Below, piece after piece: positions 44,817 to 54,002 of a stretch of DNA of 64,000 bases. This DNA is from Microbacterium trichothecenolyticum (GTDB taxonomy: Bacteria; Actinomycetota; Actinomycetes; Actinomycetales; Microbacteriaceae), in the NCBI RefSeq assembly GCF_030818955.1, contig NZ_JAUTBF010000001.1, forward strand, positions 496,001 to 560,000, given 5' to 3'. The translations under genes and the position numbers were made by a program. Below the pieces are notes generated by a model, which worked only from the letters and a program-made list of their open reading frames with translations, was not told the DNA's origin and ran no database searches. Within the stretch, counting starts at the first letter, position 1, and each line of letters opens with the position of its first letter.

Positions 44817-45851
44817 CTACACCGCCTGTGCGAAGCCGGCGTCGGCCGCGGCGATGTCCTTCGCGAGGTGCGACAGGTGCGGCGGGATCTCGCGGCCCTT
44901 CGACACCATCGACTGCGCCCACAGGCGCCCGGCGCGGTACGACGAGCGCACGAGCGGACCGGCGAGCACACCGAGGAAGCCGATGCGCTCGGCCTCTTCC
45001 TTGAACTCGACGAACTCGGCCGGCTTCACCCAGCGCTGCACCGGCAGGTGCCGGGGCGTCGGGCGGAGGTACTGCGTGATGGTGATGATGTCGGTGCCGG
45101 CCTCGTGCAGATCCTGCAGCGCCTGGACGACCTCTTCCGGCTCCTCGCCCATGCCGAGGATGAGGTTCGACTTGGTGATGAGACCGGCGTCGCGCGCTGC
45201 CGTCAGCACGCCGAGCGAGCGCTCGTACCGGAAGGCGGGGCGGATGCGCTTGAAGATGCGCGGCACCGTCTCGACGTTGTGCGCGAACACCTCGGGCCGC
45301 GACGAGAACACTTCCTCGAGGTGCGCGGGGTTTCCCGTGAAGTCGGTCGCGAGGATCTCGACGCCCGTCCCCGGGTTCTCGGCGTGGATGCGGCGCACCG
45401 TCTCGGCGTGCAGCCACGCGCCCTCGTCGGGCAGGTCGTCGCGCGCGACGCCCGTGACGGTGGCGTAGCGCAACTGCATCCGGGTGACGCTCTCGGCCAC
45501 GCGACGCGGCTCGTCCGTGTCGTAGTCGGCGGGCTTGCCGGTGTCGATCTGGCAGAAGTCGCACCGGCGCGTGCACTGCGAGCCGCCGATGAGGAACGTC
45601 GCCTCGCGGTCCTCCCAGCATTCGAAGATGTTGGGGCACCCGGCTTCCTGGCACACCGTGTGCAGTTCCTCGGTCTTCACGAGGTTCTGCAGGGCGGTGT
45701 ACTCGGGGCCCATTCTGGCCTTGGTCTTGATCCACTCGGGCTTGCGCTCGATCGGCGTCTGGGCGTTGCGCACCTCGAGGCGCAAAAGCTTCCGTCCGTT
45801 CGGAGCGGTGGATGCCGGCATCCCGGCGCTGCCGGTCCCGCAGGCGCTCAC
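44817..45851 (-). CDS. lipA: Lipoyl synthase
   Basis: This 344-aa radical SAM enzyme inserts two sulfurs into octanoyl-protein to form lipoate. Both clusters are visible: the auxiliary [12 protein letters not shown] and the radical [11 protein letters not shown], plus the C-terminal serine ligand in RSSYRAG. GTG 45851 overlaps the lipB stop by four bases (GTGA), so the octanoyl transfer and sulfur insertion steps are coupled. Confidence 0.97.
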   Translation of the reverse strand: MSACGTGSAGMPASTAPNGRKLLRLEVRNAQTPIERKPEWIKTKARMGPEYTALQNLVKTEELHTVCQEAGCPNIFECWEDREATFLIGGSQCTRRCDFCQIDTGKPADYDTDEPRRVAESVTRMQLRYATVTGVARDDLPDEGAWLHAETVRRIHAENPGTGVEILATDFTGNPAHLEEVFSSRPEVFAHNVETVPRIFKRIRPAFRYERSLGVLTAARDAGLITKSNLILGMGEEPEEVVQALQDLHEAGTDIITITQYLRPTPRHLPVQRWVKPAEFVEFKEEAERIGFLGVLAGPLVRSSYRAGRLWAQSMVSKGREIPPHLSHLAKDIAAADAGFAQAV

Positions 45852-46486
45852 GCCGCCACCGTCGCAGCCGACGCGGCGAAAACGCGCTCGATCGTGGGCG
45901 CGAGGTCGGCGGGGGAGACGTCGGCACCGACCACCTCGCTGACCGTGGTCACTCCGGCATCCGTGATCCCGCACGGGACGATGCGGCGGAACGCGGCGAG
46001 ACTGTTGTCGCAGTTGACGGCGAAGCCGTGCATGGTCACTCCTCTTTCCACGCGGACGCCGATCGCCGCGACCTTGTCGATGCTGAGGGGGCGACGTACC
46101 CAGACGCCGCTGCGCCCCTCGACCTGGAATCCCTCGACGCCGTGCGCGCCGAGCGCCTCGATGAGCAGGGATTCGAGTCGCCGCACGTGGGCGACGACGT
46201 CCATCGGCTCGGGCAGTCGCACGATGGGATAGCCGACGAGCTGCCCCGGGCCGTGCCAGGTGATCTTGCCGCCGCGGTCGACGTCGACCACGGGCGTGCC
46301 GTCGTCGGGACGCTCGTGCGCCTCGGTGCGCTTGCCGGCGGTGTAGACGGCCTCGTGCTCGAGCAGGAGCAGCGTGTCGCCGCGGTCGCCGGCCACCACG
46401 TCCGCGTGGATGCGGCGCTGGTGCGCCCAGCCGTCGAGGTAGGGGACGTAGTGCGGGGCGAGGCCCACGTGCTGGATGTCGATCAT
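45848..46486 (-). CDS. lipB: Octanoyltransferase
   Basis: This 212-aa enzyme moves octanoyl from acyl carrier protein to lipoyl domains. The signature is [18 protein letters not shown], with the catalytic lysine in [19 protein letters not shown] and the catalytic cysteine in [13 protein letters not shown] 46486 starts [14 protein letters not shown]. It is divergent from a TetR gene, and a perfect palindrome lies between them. Confidence 0.96.
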   Translation of the reverse strand: MIDIQHVGLAPHYVPYLDGWAHQRRIHADVVAGDRGDTLLLLEHEAVYTAGKRTEAHERPDDGTPVVDVDRGGKITWHGPGQLVGYPIVRLPEPMDVVAHVRRLESLLIEALGAHGVEGFQVEGRSGVWVRRPLSIDKVAAIGVRVERGVTMHGFAVNCDNSLAAFRRIVPCGITDAGVTTVSEVVGADVSPADLAPTIERVFAASAATVAA

Positions 46487-46499
46487 CGACCGCCTCCGA

Positions 46500-46518
46500 T
46501 GTTGGATCGCGTCCAACA
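46500..46518. promoter_or_regulatory. TetR-type operator palindrome between lipB and tetR
   Basis: TGTTGGA (46500-46506), a five-base centre TCGCG and TCCAACA (46512-46518) make a perfect 19-base inverted repeat. It lies 13 bases upstream of lipB and 35 bases upstream of the TetR gene, the usual place for an autoregulatory operator. Confidence 0.75.
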
Positions 46519-46538
46519 ATACACTCGCCCCTCACCTC

Positions 46539-46544
46539 TAGGCT
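46539..46544 (+). promoter_or_regulatory. -10 hexamer of the TetR gene
   Basis: TAGGCT lies nine bases before ATG 46554, and no Shine-Dalgarno is present. Confidence 0.45.
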
Positions 46545-46553
46545 GATGACACC

Positions 46554-47102
46554 ATGGCTTCCGAGCATCGCAGCGGTCGACCCCGCGCCTCATCGCGAGA
46601 GGTCCTCGCCGAAGCCGCGTGCGAGCTCTTCCTCGAGCAGGGCTACGACGCCACGAGCGTCTCCGACATCACGCGCCGCGCGGGCGTCAGCCGCTCCAGC
46701 TTCTTCAACTACTTCTCGGCCAAGAGCGACGTGCTGTGGTCGGGTCTCGACGAGCAGATGGATGCCGCGACCCGGCGCCTGCGCGACGGCGAGTCGGTCG
46801 ATGACGCGCTGGCCGCGATCGGCGATCGCCTCGCCCCCGATGCCTTGGCGCTGGCGATCACCAACGCCGAGGCGATGGGCATCGCGACCGAGCTCGACCG
46901 TGAGCGTGCCGTGCGGCAGTTCCGCCTGCAGCGCGAGCTCTCGGCGCGGCTCGCGCGCGACGGGATGCCGCCCCTCGCCGCCGAAGTCCGCGCCGGTGCC
47001 CTGGCGGCGGCGGTGCTGGCCGCGGTCTGGGCCTGGGCGGATCGCACGGGCGCGGGCAGACCCCTGGGCGAGGTGCTCGCCGAGGCGCTCGCGCTGGTCT
47101 GA
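46554..47102 (+). CDS. TetR-family transcriptional regulator
   Basis: This 182-aa protein has an N-terminal TetR helix-turn-helix ([48 protein letters not shown]) and an Ala-rich, all-helical C-terminal ligand domain with no recognisable ligand. The palindrome at 46500-46518 is its likely operator and would place lipBA and its own gene under control. A link to lipoate is only positional. Confidence 0.9.
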   Translation: MASEHRSGRPRASSREVLAEAACELFLEQGYDATSVSDITRRAGVSRSSFFNYFSAKSDVLWSGLDEQMDAATRRLRDGESVDDALAAIGDRLAPDALALAITNAEAMGIATELDRERAVRQFRLQRELSARLARDGMPPLAAEVRAGALAAAVLAAVWAWADRTGAGRPLGEVLAEALALV

Positions 47103-47122
47103 GCGCGGGCCCGGCGGCTGCG

Positions 47123-47196
47123 TAACCTCAGTGATCTGCACGAAGTCAGTGGCATCCGGCCGGTTCGGGCTGAGGTTGTGCGGATCGCTGAGGTTG
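47123..47196. repeat. 19-base imperfect inverted repeat upstream of ffh
   Basis: TAACCTCAGTGATCTGCAC (47123-47141) is the reverse complement of GTGCGGATCGCTGAGGTTG (47178-47196) except at three positions, all of which allow G-U or A-C pairing. A further CTGAGGTTGTG copy lies at 47170-47180, matching 47188-47198. The hairpin could end the TetR transcript. The rest of 47103-47273 shows only the ffh -10. Confidence 0.5.
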
Positions 47197-47258
47197 TGAG
47201 CGGGATGCGGGGCGCAGGCATGCGCGGCGCCGCGGCAGCGCCGTCGGCGGCACCCGCG

Positions 47259-47264
47259 TAAACT
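47259..47264 (+). promoter_or_regulatory. -10 hexamer of ffh
   Basis: TAAACT lies nine bases before the ffh ATG, and no ribosome site lies between. This fits a very short or absent leader. Confidence 0.45.
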
Positions 47265-47273
47265 CGTTTCATC

Positions 47274-48818
47274 ATGGCGACTTTCGGCACCCTCTCCGAC
47301 CGGCTCACAGAGACCTTCCGCAATCTTCGGAAGAAGGGCCAGCTCACGCCCGCCGACGTCGACGGCACGGTGCGCGAGATCCGGCGCGCCCTGCTCGACG
47401 CCGACGTGGCGCTGCCCGTCGTCAAGGAGTTCACCGCCGCGGTGCGCGAGCGCGCCCTCGGCGACGAGGTCAACCGTGCCCTGAACCCCGCGCAGCAGGT
47501 CGTGCAGATCGTCAACGACGAGCTCATCGGCATCCTGGGCGGCCAGCAGCGTCGTCTGCAGTTCGCCAAGAACCCGCCGACCGTCATCATGCTCGCCGGT
47601 CTCCAGGGCTCGGGTAAGACCACCTTCGCCGGCAAGCTCGCCAAGATGCTCGAGAAAGACGGGCACACCCCCCTCCTCGTGGCGTGCGACCTGCAGCGTC
47701 CGAACGCCGTCAACCAGCTCCAGGTCGTCGCCGAACGCGCCGGGGCCGCGATCTACGCGCCCGAGCCCGGCAACGGCGTGGGCGACCCGGTCAAGGTCGC
47801 TCGCGACGGCGTCGCTCACGCCACGCGCCAGCAGCACGACATCGTCATCATCGACACCGCCGGTCGCCTCGGCGTCGACGCCGAGCTGATGAAGCAGGCC
47901 GCCGACATCCGCAAGGCCACCCAGCCCGACGAGGTGCTGTTCGTCATCGACGCGATGATCGGTCAGGATGCCGTCAACACGGCCAAGGCGTTCCAGGACG
48001 GCGTCGACTTCACCGGTGTCGTGCTGTCGAAGCTCGACGGCGACGCGCGCGGTGGCGCCGCGCTGTCGGTCGCGTCCGTCACGGGCCGCCCCATCATCTT
48101 CGCGTCGACCGGTGAGGGGCTCGATGACGTCGAGCCGTTCCACCCCGACCGCATGGCATCGCGCATCCTCGACCTCGGTGACATCCTCACCTTGATCGAG
48201 CAGGCGCAGAACGCGTTCGACGAGGCCGAGGCGATGAAGGTCGCCGAGAAGCTCGCGACCGAGACGTTCACGCTCGAGGACTTCCTCGAGCAGATGCAGC
48301 AGATGAAGAAGATGGGCTCCATGAAGAAGATGCTCGGGATGCTCCCGGGCATGGGAAACATGAAGCAGCAGCTCGAGGACTTCGACGAGCGCGAGATCGA
48401 TCGCACCGAGGCGATCATCCGCTCGATGACGGTTGCCGAGCGTCGCAACCCCAAGATCCTCAACGGCTCGCGACGCCTGCGTATCGCGCGGGGTTCCGGT
48501 ATGACCGTCACCGACGTCAATCAGCTCGTGCAGCGTTTCGACCAGGCGGCGAAGATGATGAAGACCGTCGCGCGCGGCGGTGTGCCCAACATCCCGGGCA
48601 TGGGTCCCGTCGGCGGCAAGCCCGGCGCGTCGTCCAAGCGCGGCAAGCAGCAGAAGGCGAAGGGCTCGCGCTCGGGCAACCCGGCCAAGCGCGCGGCCGA
48701 GAACGCCGGCATCGCGGCATCCACGGCTCCCACCGGTTCGGGCTTCGGCCTGGGCGGTCAGAAGATGCCGAGCGAGGCCGACCTCGCCGAGCTGCAGAAG
48801 ATGCTCGGCCGCGGCTGA
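47274..48818 (+). CDS. ffh: Signal recognition particle protein Ffh
   Basis: This 514-aa SRP54-type GTPase binds signal sequences and the 4.5S/SRP RNA. An N domain is followed by G motifs GLQGSGKTTFAGKLAKML, DLQRPNAVNQLQ, IIDTAGRLGVDAELM and LSKLDGDARGGAALS, then a methionine-rich M domain (LEQMQQMKKMGSMKKMLGML). The C-terminus has a basic, low-complexity extension of about 60 residues, common in high-GC actinobacteria. Confidence 0.97.
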   Translation: MATFGTLSDRLTETFRNLRKKGQLTPADVDGTVREIRRALLDADVALPVVKEFTAAVRERALGDEVNRALNPAQQVVQIVNDELIGILGGQQRRLQFAKNPPTVIMLAGLQGSGKTTFAGKLAKMLEKDGHTPLLVACDLQRPNAVNQLQVVAERAGAAIYAPEPGNGVGDPVKVARDGVAHATRQQHDIVIIDTAGRLGVDAELMKQAADIRKATQPDEVLFVIDAMIGQDAVNTAKAFQDGVDFTGVVLSKLDGDARGGAALSVASVTGRPIIFASTGEGLDDVEPFHPDRMASRILDLGDILTLIEQAQNAFDEAEAMKVAEKLATETFTLEDFLEQMQQMKKMGSMKKMLGMLPGMGNMKQQLEDFDEREIDRTEAIIRSMTVAERRNPKILNGSRRLRIARGSGMTVTDVNQLVQRFDQAAKMMKTVARGGVPNIPGMGPVGGKPGASSKRGKQQKAKGSRSGNPAKRAAENAGIAASTAPTGSGFGLGGQKMPSEADLAELQKMLGRG

Positions 48819-48863
48819 CGACCGTCAGGGGACGACCCTGGACATCGGCTCGGGTCGTGAGCG

Positions 48864-49583
48864 TCAGGGCAGGATGTCGTCGTCCTGCAAGGCCGACATG
48901 ACGGTCTGCTCGATGGCCCGCTGACCCCGCGGTGTGGGATGGATGTCGTCGTCCTGCATCCAGTCCGGGTGATGGGCGAGCGGCTGACCGATGTCGATGA
49001 ATGTGCCGTCGACGGCCTCCACCGCGTCACGGAGCGCGTCGGAGGTGACCGCGGTGTCGTCGGGAACGTCGGGGTCGTCGTTCCAGATCGTGCTGAGTCC
49101 GACGATGTGCGTGTCGGGGAGGGCCTCATGCAGTGCCTTGACGGCATCGGCGGTGTCCATGCGGATCTCGTCGTCGTCTTCCCAGAAGTCGTTGCTCGAG
49201 GACTCGATGACGATGAGCTGCGGCTGCAGCGCCACCGCCGCGGGCACGAATCCCGAGAAGGTGACGTCGCAGTCGCCGGGCACGACGAATCCGCCGCCTG
49301 CGCAGGCGAGGTTCGTGACAGCGAGGTGCGCCCGCGAGCCGAGAAGCGCGGGCCACGCCTGCTCGGGCCGCAGCCCGAAGCCGGACATCAGGGAGTCCCC
49401 GATGGTGACCACCCGCATCGGGGGAGGCCCGCTGCTGGTCGTCGGCGACGGGGAGGCCGACAGCTCCGGTTCGCTGAACGTGGGTGCGGGGCGGGCGGTG
49501 GGGGGCTCCGCCGCGCACGCCGTGAGCGCGAGGGCCAGCCCGAGGGACACCGTGGCAGCAGCCGTCGAACGCCCCAAGATCAT
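48864..49583 (-). CDS. SGNH/GDSL-hydrolase lipoprotein
   Basis: This 239-aa exported esterase/acyl-hydrolase has a lipoprotein signal (LGLALALTAC), then a Pro/Ser linker, block I TIGDSLMSGFG with the catalytic Ser, the Asn block SSSNDFW, and the C-terminal Asp-His pair in DDDIHPTPRGQ. The substrate could be a cell-wall or environmental ester. ATG 49583 has TAGGAT six bases upstream (49595-49590 on this strand), a leaderless layout. It is convergent with ffh. Confidence 0.88.
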   Translation of the reverse strand: MILGRSTAAATVSLGLALALTACAAEPPTARPAPTFSEPELSASPSPTTSSGPPPMRVVTIGDSLMSGFGLRPEQAWPALLGSRAHLAVTNLACAGGGFVVPGDCDVTFSGFVPAAVALQPQLIVIESSSNDFWEDDDEIRMDTADAVKALHEALPDTHIVGLSTIWNDDPDVPDDTAVTSDALRDAVEAVDGTFIDIGQPLAHHPDWMQDDDIHPTPRGQRAIEQTVMSALQDDDILP

Positions 49584-49589
49584 GACGTG

Positions 49590-49595
49590 ATCCTA
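49590..49595 (-). promoter_or_regulatory. -10 hexamer of the SGNH lipoprotein gene
   Basis: On the minus strand TAGGAT, then CACGTC, then ATG 49583. The six-base spacing again predicts a leaderless mRNA. Confidence 0.5.
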
Positions 49596-49632
49596 AGAGG
49601 CGGATTCTATGAACGAGCGCCGAAGCGGGTGG

Positions 49633-50796
49633 TCACACGCGCAGCGCCGCGAGGTGTTCGCGAAGCGTGGGGCCCCCGCGGAATTCGCGGATGAGGTGCT
49701 GCACGACTGCGCGCAGATCCCCGTCGGCCGCCTCGGCCACCGCGATCTGGCGTGCGGAGCTGCCGCCGGTGGCGAGAATGGTGTCGAGGCCGGCGAACTC
49801 GCGCGCGCAGTGCAGCTCGACCGCGATGTCGGCGAGTTCGTCCATGGTCGAGCGCAGGTGCTCCACGACCGGCAGCTGGGTGCCCTCGCGGTCGACGATG
49901 ACGCGGGCGTCCAGCCCGTACCGTGCGGCGCGCCATTTGTTCTCGCGCGCAAACCAGGGCGGGATGCCGGGGAGCTCGCGGCCCTCGTCGATCATGCGCG
50001 AGAAGTGCTCGACGAGGGTCTGCGCGAGCGCGGCGACGGCCGCCAGCTCGGGCAGGGTCGACATGCCGTCGCATGCGCGGATCTCGACGGTGCCCCACCT
50101 CGGCGCGGGACGGATATCCCACCGCACTTCACTGGCATCCGCCATCACCCCGGTGCGCACCATGTCGTCGAGGTAGTTCTCGAAGTCGGTCCACGAGGCG
50201 AGCTGCCACGGCAGGCCCGCCGTGGGCAATTGCTGGAACACCAGCGAACGGTTGGAGACGTAGCCGGTGCGCTCGCCCGCCCAGAACGGGCTGGATGCCG
50301 ACAGGGCCTGGAGGTGAGGGAGGAAAACGGTCAGCGCGTTGACGATCGGCAGCACCTTCTCGACGTCGTCGACGCCGATGTGCACGTGCACGCCCCAGAT
50401 CATCATGTTGCGCCCCCACCACTGGGTGCGCTCGATGAGGGTGTGGTAGCGGGTCTTGTCGGTGACCTGCTGGTCGTACCACTGGGCGAACGGGTGGCTG
50501 CCCGCGCAGAGCAGTTCGATCCCTCGCGGCTCGGTCTCTTCGCGGAGGGCGCCGATGGCGTCGGCGATGTCGTCCACCGCGCCGGCGACGGTGTCGCCCA
50601 CGCCGCTGGTGACCTCGACGGTGTTGGTGAGGAGCTCTCCCGTGACGGTGAAGCGCTCGAGGGCCGTGCGCTCTTCGAGGCGCTCCAGGATCTCGGGCGC
50701 GCGGGGGACCAGGTCGCCCGTCTCGCGATCGGCGAGCATGAGCTCCCACTCCAGCCCGACGGTCGAACGCGATGACGGAGCGAACGGCAGCCTCAT
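49633..50796 (-). CDS. Carboxylate-amine ligase of the GCS2/YbdK family
   Basis: This 387-aa glutamine-synthetase-fold ligase is related to glutamate-cysteine ligase type 2. Landmarks are VGLEWELMLAD (metal-binding Glu), ELLTNTVEVTSGV, GSHPFAQWYDQQVTDKTRYH, WGRNMMIWGVHVHIGVDD, RPAPRWGTVEIRACDG and ENKWRAARYGLDA. Some family members have weak glutamate-cysteine ligase activity. Actinobacteria of this group use mycothiol, so the natural product is uncertain. Confidence 0.9.
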   Translation of the reverse strand: MRLPFAPSSRSTVGLEWELMLADRETGDLVPRAPEILERLEERTALERFTVTGELLTNTVEVTSGVGDTVAGAVDDIADAIGALREETEPRGIELLCAGSHPFAQWYDQQVTDKTRYHTLIERTQWWGRNMMIWGVHVHIGVDDVEKVLPIVNALTVFLPHLQALSASSPFWAGERTGYVSNRSLVFQQLPTAGLPWQLASWTDFENYLDDMVRTGVMADASEVRWDIRPAPRWGTVEIRACDGMSTLPELAAVAALAQTLVEHFSRMIDEGRELPGIPPWFARENKWRAARYGLDARVIVDREGTQLPVVEHLRSTMDELADIAVELHCAREFAGLDTILATGGSSARQIAVAEAADGDLRAVVQHLIREFRGGPTLREHLAALRV

Positions 50797-50922
50797 GCGG
50801 CTCAGTCTCGCACGCGGCGTGAGATGGGCCGCGTCGTGGGAGACGTCGTGTTACGTGCAAGTGGCCGACGCGGGATGTCATCGGACGACGCTGTCGCAGG
50901 GTGGGCGGACGATCTGGCAGAA

Positions 50923-50953
50923 TAGAGGGTCGGACCCACCACTCGACCCTCTA
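50923..50953 (+). promoter_or_regulatory. Leader hairpin upstream of rpsP
   Basis: TAGAGGGTCG (50923-50932) and CGACCCTCTA (50944-50953) form a perfect 10-base-pair stem with an 11-base loop. It begins right at the promoter-like GGCAGAATAG, so it should form at the very 5' end of the rpsP transcript and leave about 90 bases to the GTG start. The rest of 50797-51046 shows nothing more. Confidence 0.5.
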
Positions 50954-51046
50954 TCCAGTGTCGGTCCGCCCTTTTGAGCTTCCGCCGGGTGTGCACCCCA
51001 CGCTCCAGGCGTTCGGTTCGTTCGTTTTCCATCATCAGGAGTCATC

Positions 51047-51460
51047 GTGGCTGTCAAGATCCGTCTCAAGCGCCTCGGAAAGATCCGTGCGCCCTACTAC
51101 CGCATCGTCGTCGCCGACTCGCGCACCAAGCGCGACGGTCGTGTGATCGAGGAGATCGGCAAGTACCACCCGACCGAGGAGCCCTCGTTCATCGAGGTCG
51201 ACTCGGAGCGCGCCCAGTACTGGCTGTCGGTCGGCGCCCAGCCCACCGAGCAGGTCGCCGCCATCCTCAAGCTCACGGGCGACTGGGGCAAGTTCAAGGG
51301 CGACAAGAACGCCGTCTCGACCGTCAAGGTCCGCGAAGAGAAGGTCGCGTTCGAGGCCGACGCCTCGAAGAAGTCGGTCGTCAAGCCCAAGGCCGAGAAG
51401 AAGGCCGAAGCTCCCGCCGAGGCGCCCGCTGAGGACGCCGCCGAGACCTCGGCCGAGTAA
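51047..51460 (+). CDS. rpsP: 30S ribosomal protein S16
   Basis: The 137-aa protein opens [20 protein letters not shown], followed by [18 protein letters not shown] and [17 protein letters not shown]-terminal Ala/Lys/Glu-rich extension of about 40 residues is typical of actinobacteria. It heads the operon rpsP-khpA-rimM-trmD. Confidence 0.97.
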   Translation: MAVKIRLKRLGKIRAPYYRIVVADSRTKRDGRVIEEIGKYHPTEEPSFIEVDSERAQYWLSVGAQPTEQVAAILKLTGDWGKFKGDKNAVSTVKVREEKVAFEADASKKSVVKPKAEKKAEAPAEAPAEDAAETSAE

Positions 51461-51465
51461 TTCCC

Positions 51466-51696
51466 GTGCTGTCTGCCGCGCTCGAACACGTCGTCAAGGG
51501 GATCGTCGATCACCCGGACGCCGTGACCATCCGTTCCAGCTCGTCGCCCCGCGGCGACGTGCTGGAGGTTCGCGTGCACCCCGATGACCGGGGTCGCGTG
51601 ATCGGGCGCGGCGGACGCACTGCCAAGGCTCTGCGCACGGTCGTCTCCGCTCTCGCCGACGGGCGTCGCGTGCGCGTCGACGTCGCCGACGACTGA
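51466..51696 (+). CDS. khpA: KH-domain RNA-binding protein
   Basis: This 76-aa single type II KH domain has the GxxG loop RVIGRGGRTAKALRTVV near residue 45. The family (KhpA) binds RNA broadly and is linked to cell size and small-RNA regulation in other Gram-positives. GTG 51466 is five bases after rpsP, and the stop overlaps the rimM start by one base. Confidence 0.93.
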   Translation: MLSAALEHVVKGIVDHPDAVTIRSSSSPRGDVLEVRVHPDDRGRVIGRGGRTAKALRTVVSALADGRRVRVDVADD

Positions 51697-52355
51697 TGGC
51701 GGGCGGCGACACCGCGGGCGCCCAGCCCGCCAAGACCCAGCTTCGCGTCGGACGCCTCGTCAAGGCCCACGGCCTGAAGGGTGCCTTCAAGCTGGAGCTG
51801 TACACCGACGATCCCGACGGGCGATTCGTCCCGGGCAGCACTTTCACGCTGCAGGTGCCGGAGTCCTCTCCCTGGCACGGACGCGAGCTGACCGTCCGCG
51901 AGTTCCGCTGGATGAACTCCCACCCCGTCGTCTTCTTCGAGGGCGTCGACGACCGCACGGTCGCCGAAGAGCTCGTGAAGGCGATCCTGTGGATCGACCA
52001 GGACACCGAGGCGGCCCCCGCCGAAGACGACGCCTGGTACGACCACCAGCTCGTCGGTCTCGACGTCGTCCGTGAGGATGCCGTCATCGGCCGCGTCGTT
52101 CGGGTCGATCACTTCCCCGCACAAGACCTTCTGATCGTGCGCCCGACCGGCGATGAGCGCGAGGTTCTCGTGCCGTTCGTGAGCGCGATCGTTCCGGAGG
52201 TCGACATCGCCGGCGGTCGCGTGGTCGTGACGCCCCCCGCCGGGCTCTTCGAAGACCTGCCCGCCGACGACGGCGACGAGCCGGAGCCCGTCGCCCCGGC
52301 GACCGACGACGCCGAGGGCGCCGCCGCGGAGAACGCCGCTCCCCGCGAGGGCTGA
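51696..52355 (+). CDS. rimM: 16S rRNA processing protein RimM
   Basis: This 219-aa 30S-assembly factor binds S19. [24 protein letters not shown] opens the RimM N domain, and a PRC-barrel C domain follows ([14 protein letters not shown], then [14 protein letters not shown]). It ends in an acidic Ala/Glu tail. The ATG overlaps the khpA stop by one base. Confidence 0.95.
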   Translation: MAGGDTAGAQPAKTQLRVGRLVKAHGLKGAFKLELYTDDPDGRFVPGSTFTLQVPESSPWHGRELTVREFRWMNSHPVVFFEGVDDRTVAEELVKAILWIDQDTEAAPAEDDAWYDHQLVGLDVVREDAVIGRVVRVDHFPAQDLLIVRPTGDEREVLVPFVSAIVPEVDIAGGRVVVTPPAGLFEDLPADDGDEPEPVAPATDDAEGAAAENAAPREG

Positions 52356-52356
52356 C

Positions 52357-53046
52357 GTGCGCATCGACGTCGTCTCGATCTTTCCGACGATCTTCGACGC
52401 GCTCGAGGTGTCGTTGCTCGGCAAGGCCCGCCAGAGCGGCCTTCTCGACGTCCGCGTGCACGACCTGCGCGACTACACGCACGATCGCCATCGCACGGTC
52501 GACGACACGCCCTATGGCGGCGGGGCCGGCATGGTCATGAAGCCCGAGCCGTGGGGCGAGGCCCTCGACGACATCGCGCGCGACGCCGCGGCGCGGCCTG
52601 TGATCGTGTTCCCCTCGCCCGCGGGGGAGCGCTTCACCCAAGCCACCGCTCGCGAGCTGTCGACCGTGTCGCACCTCGTGTTCGGATGCGGTCGCTACGA
52701 GGGTATCGACGAGCGGGTCTTCGACTACGCCGCAGAACTCGGTGACGTGCGACTGCTCAGCCTCGGCGACTACGTGCTCAACGGCGGCGAGGTTGCCGTG
52801 ATGGCCATGGTCGAGGCCATCGGCCGCTTGATCCCCGGAGTCGTCGGCAATCCTGAGAGCCTCGTGGAGGAATCGCACGAGGACGGGCTGCTGGAGTATC
52901 CCTCCTTCACCAAGCCCGCCCTCTGGCGTGAGCGCGAGGTGCCGCCGGTGCTGCTGAGCGGCAACCACGGCGCTGTCGCCGCGTGGCGTCGGGAACAGCA
53001 GGTCGAGCGCACGCGGGAACGCCGGCCCGACCTGCTCGCGGACTGA
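52357..53046 (+). CDS. trmD: tRNA guanine-37 N1-methyltransferase
   Basis: This 229-aa SPOUT enzyme methylates G37 next to the anticodon and is essential in most bacteria. It opens [16 protein letters not shown], then [17 protein letters not shown], and has the trefoil-knot SAM site [13 protein letters not shown] and [22 protein letters not shown] 52357 is one base after rimM. It is convergent with map. Confidence 0.97.
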   Translation: MRIDVVSIFPTIFDALEVSLLGKARQSGLLDVRVHDLRDYTHDRHRTVDDTPYGGGAGMVMKPEPWGEALDDIARDAAARPVIVFPSPAGERFTQATARELSTVSHLVFGCGRYEGIDERVFDYAAELGDVRLLSLGDYVLNGGEVAVMAMVEAIGRLIPGVVGNPESLVEESHEDGLLEYPSFTKPALWREREVPPVLLSGNHGAVAAWRREQQVERTRERRPDLLAD

Positions 53047-53109
53047 CGCCCGGCCCGCGGGCGCCGGGGCGGCGCTTCGTCACCCGCCGCGGCGTCGGTG
53101 AACCAGGTA

Positions 53110-53893
53110 TCAGTCGACGCCCAGGAACGAACGGTCCGTCAGCACGATCGGGCCATCCGCGGTGATGGCTACGGTGTGCTCCGAATGCGAACCCCGCGAG
53201 CCGTCGGCACTGCGCAACGTCCATCCATCGGGGTCGGTGACGAGCTCGTCTGTTGTCTGCAGGAACCACGGCTCGAGGGCCACGACCAGACCCGCCCGCA
53301 GGGGATAGCCGCGTCCCGCCTTGCCGTCGTTGGCGACGTGGGGGTCGCCGTGCATCGTGCGGCCGACACCGTGGCCGCCGAAGTCGGTGTTGATGCTCAG
53401 CCCCTCGGCGCGGGCCACCGCAGCGATGGCGGCCGAGATGTCGCCGATCTTGTGGCCGACGGTGGCGGCGTCGATGGCGGCGGGCGAGGGCACGCTGGGT
53501 CGTGTCGATCAGCGCGAGATCCTCGTCGCGGGCGGTGCCGACGACGAAGGAGACGGCGGAGTCGGCGACCCAGCCGTCGACGGAGGCGGCGAAGTCGAGC
53601 GAAACCAGGTCGCCGTCGCGCAGCGTGTAGTCGTGGGGGAGTCCGTGCAGCACCGCGTCGTTGATCGAGGTGCACAGCACCTTGCCGAACGGGCTCGCGC
53701 CGAACGACGGGTGGTAGTCGATGTAGCAGGACACCGCACCGGCGGCGCGGATCATCTCGTGGGCGCGGCGATCGAGGTGCAGGAGGTTGGTGCCCACCTT
53801 GGTCTCGTCGCGAAGCGTCGCGAGCACCTCCGCGACGAAGCGGCCGGCGGGGCGCATCGCCTCGATCTCGGCCGGGGTGCGCAGTTCGATCAT
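53110..53893 (-). pseudogene. map: Type I methionine aminopeptidase, single-base frameshift
   Basis: ATG 53893 starts MIELRTPAEIEAMRPAGR and the enzyme reads well through HGLPHDYTLRDGDLVSLDFAA (metal Asp) and VADSAVSF to LALIDTTQRAL. The frame then breaks at about 53482-53484 (one extra G in a GGG run on the + strand). The next frame continues AAIDAATVGHKIGDISAAI, HGVGRTMHGDPHV, LEPWFL and SEHTVAI to 53110. One-base removal gives an intact 260-aa enzyme with all metal ligands. Methionine aminopeptidase is essential, so either another copy exists or the shift is a sequence error. Confidence 0.9.
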
Positions 53894-53990
53894 GGTGGTT
53901 CCTCTCGTCGAACCTCTATTCTCTCCGAAGGCGCGAGCGGGCGCGAAAGCCGGCATGGCATTCTCATAGCCGCTCCACATTCGCGCGACG

Positions 53991-53996
53991 TAGCAT
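53991..53996 (+). promoter_or_regulatory. -10 hexamer of the membrane-protein gene at 54003
   Basis: TAGCAT, then CGCGAC, then ATG. The six-base spacing and absence of a ribosome site fit a leaderless transcript. Confidence 0.5.
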
Positions 53997-54002
53997 CGCG
54001 AC

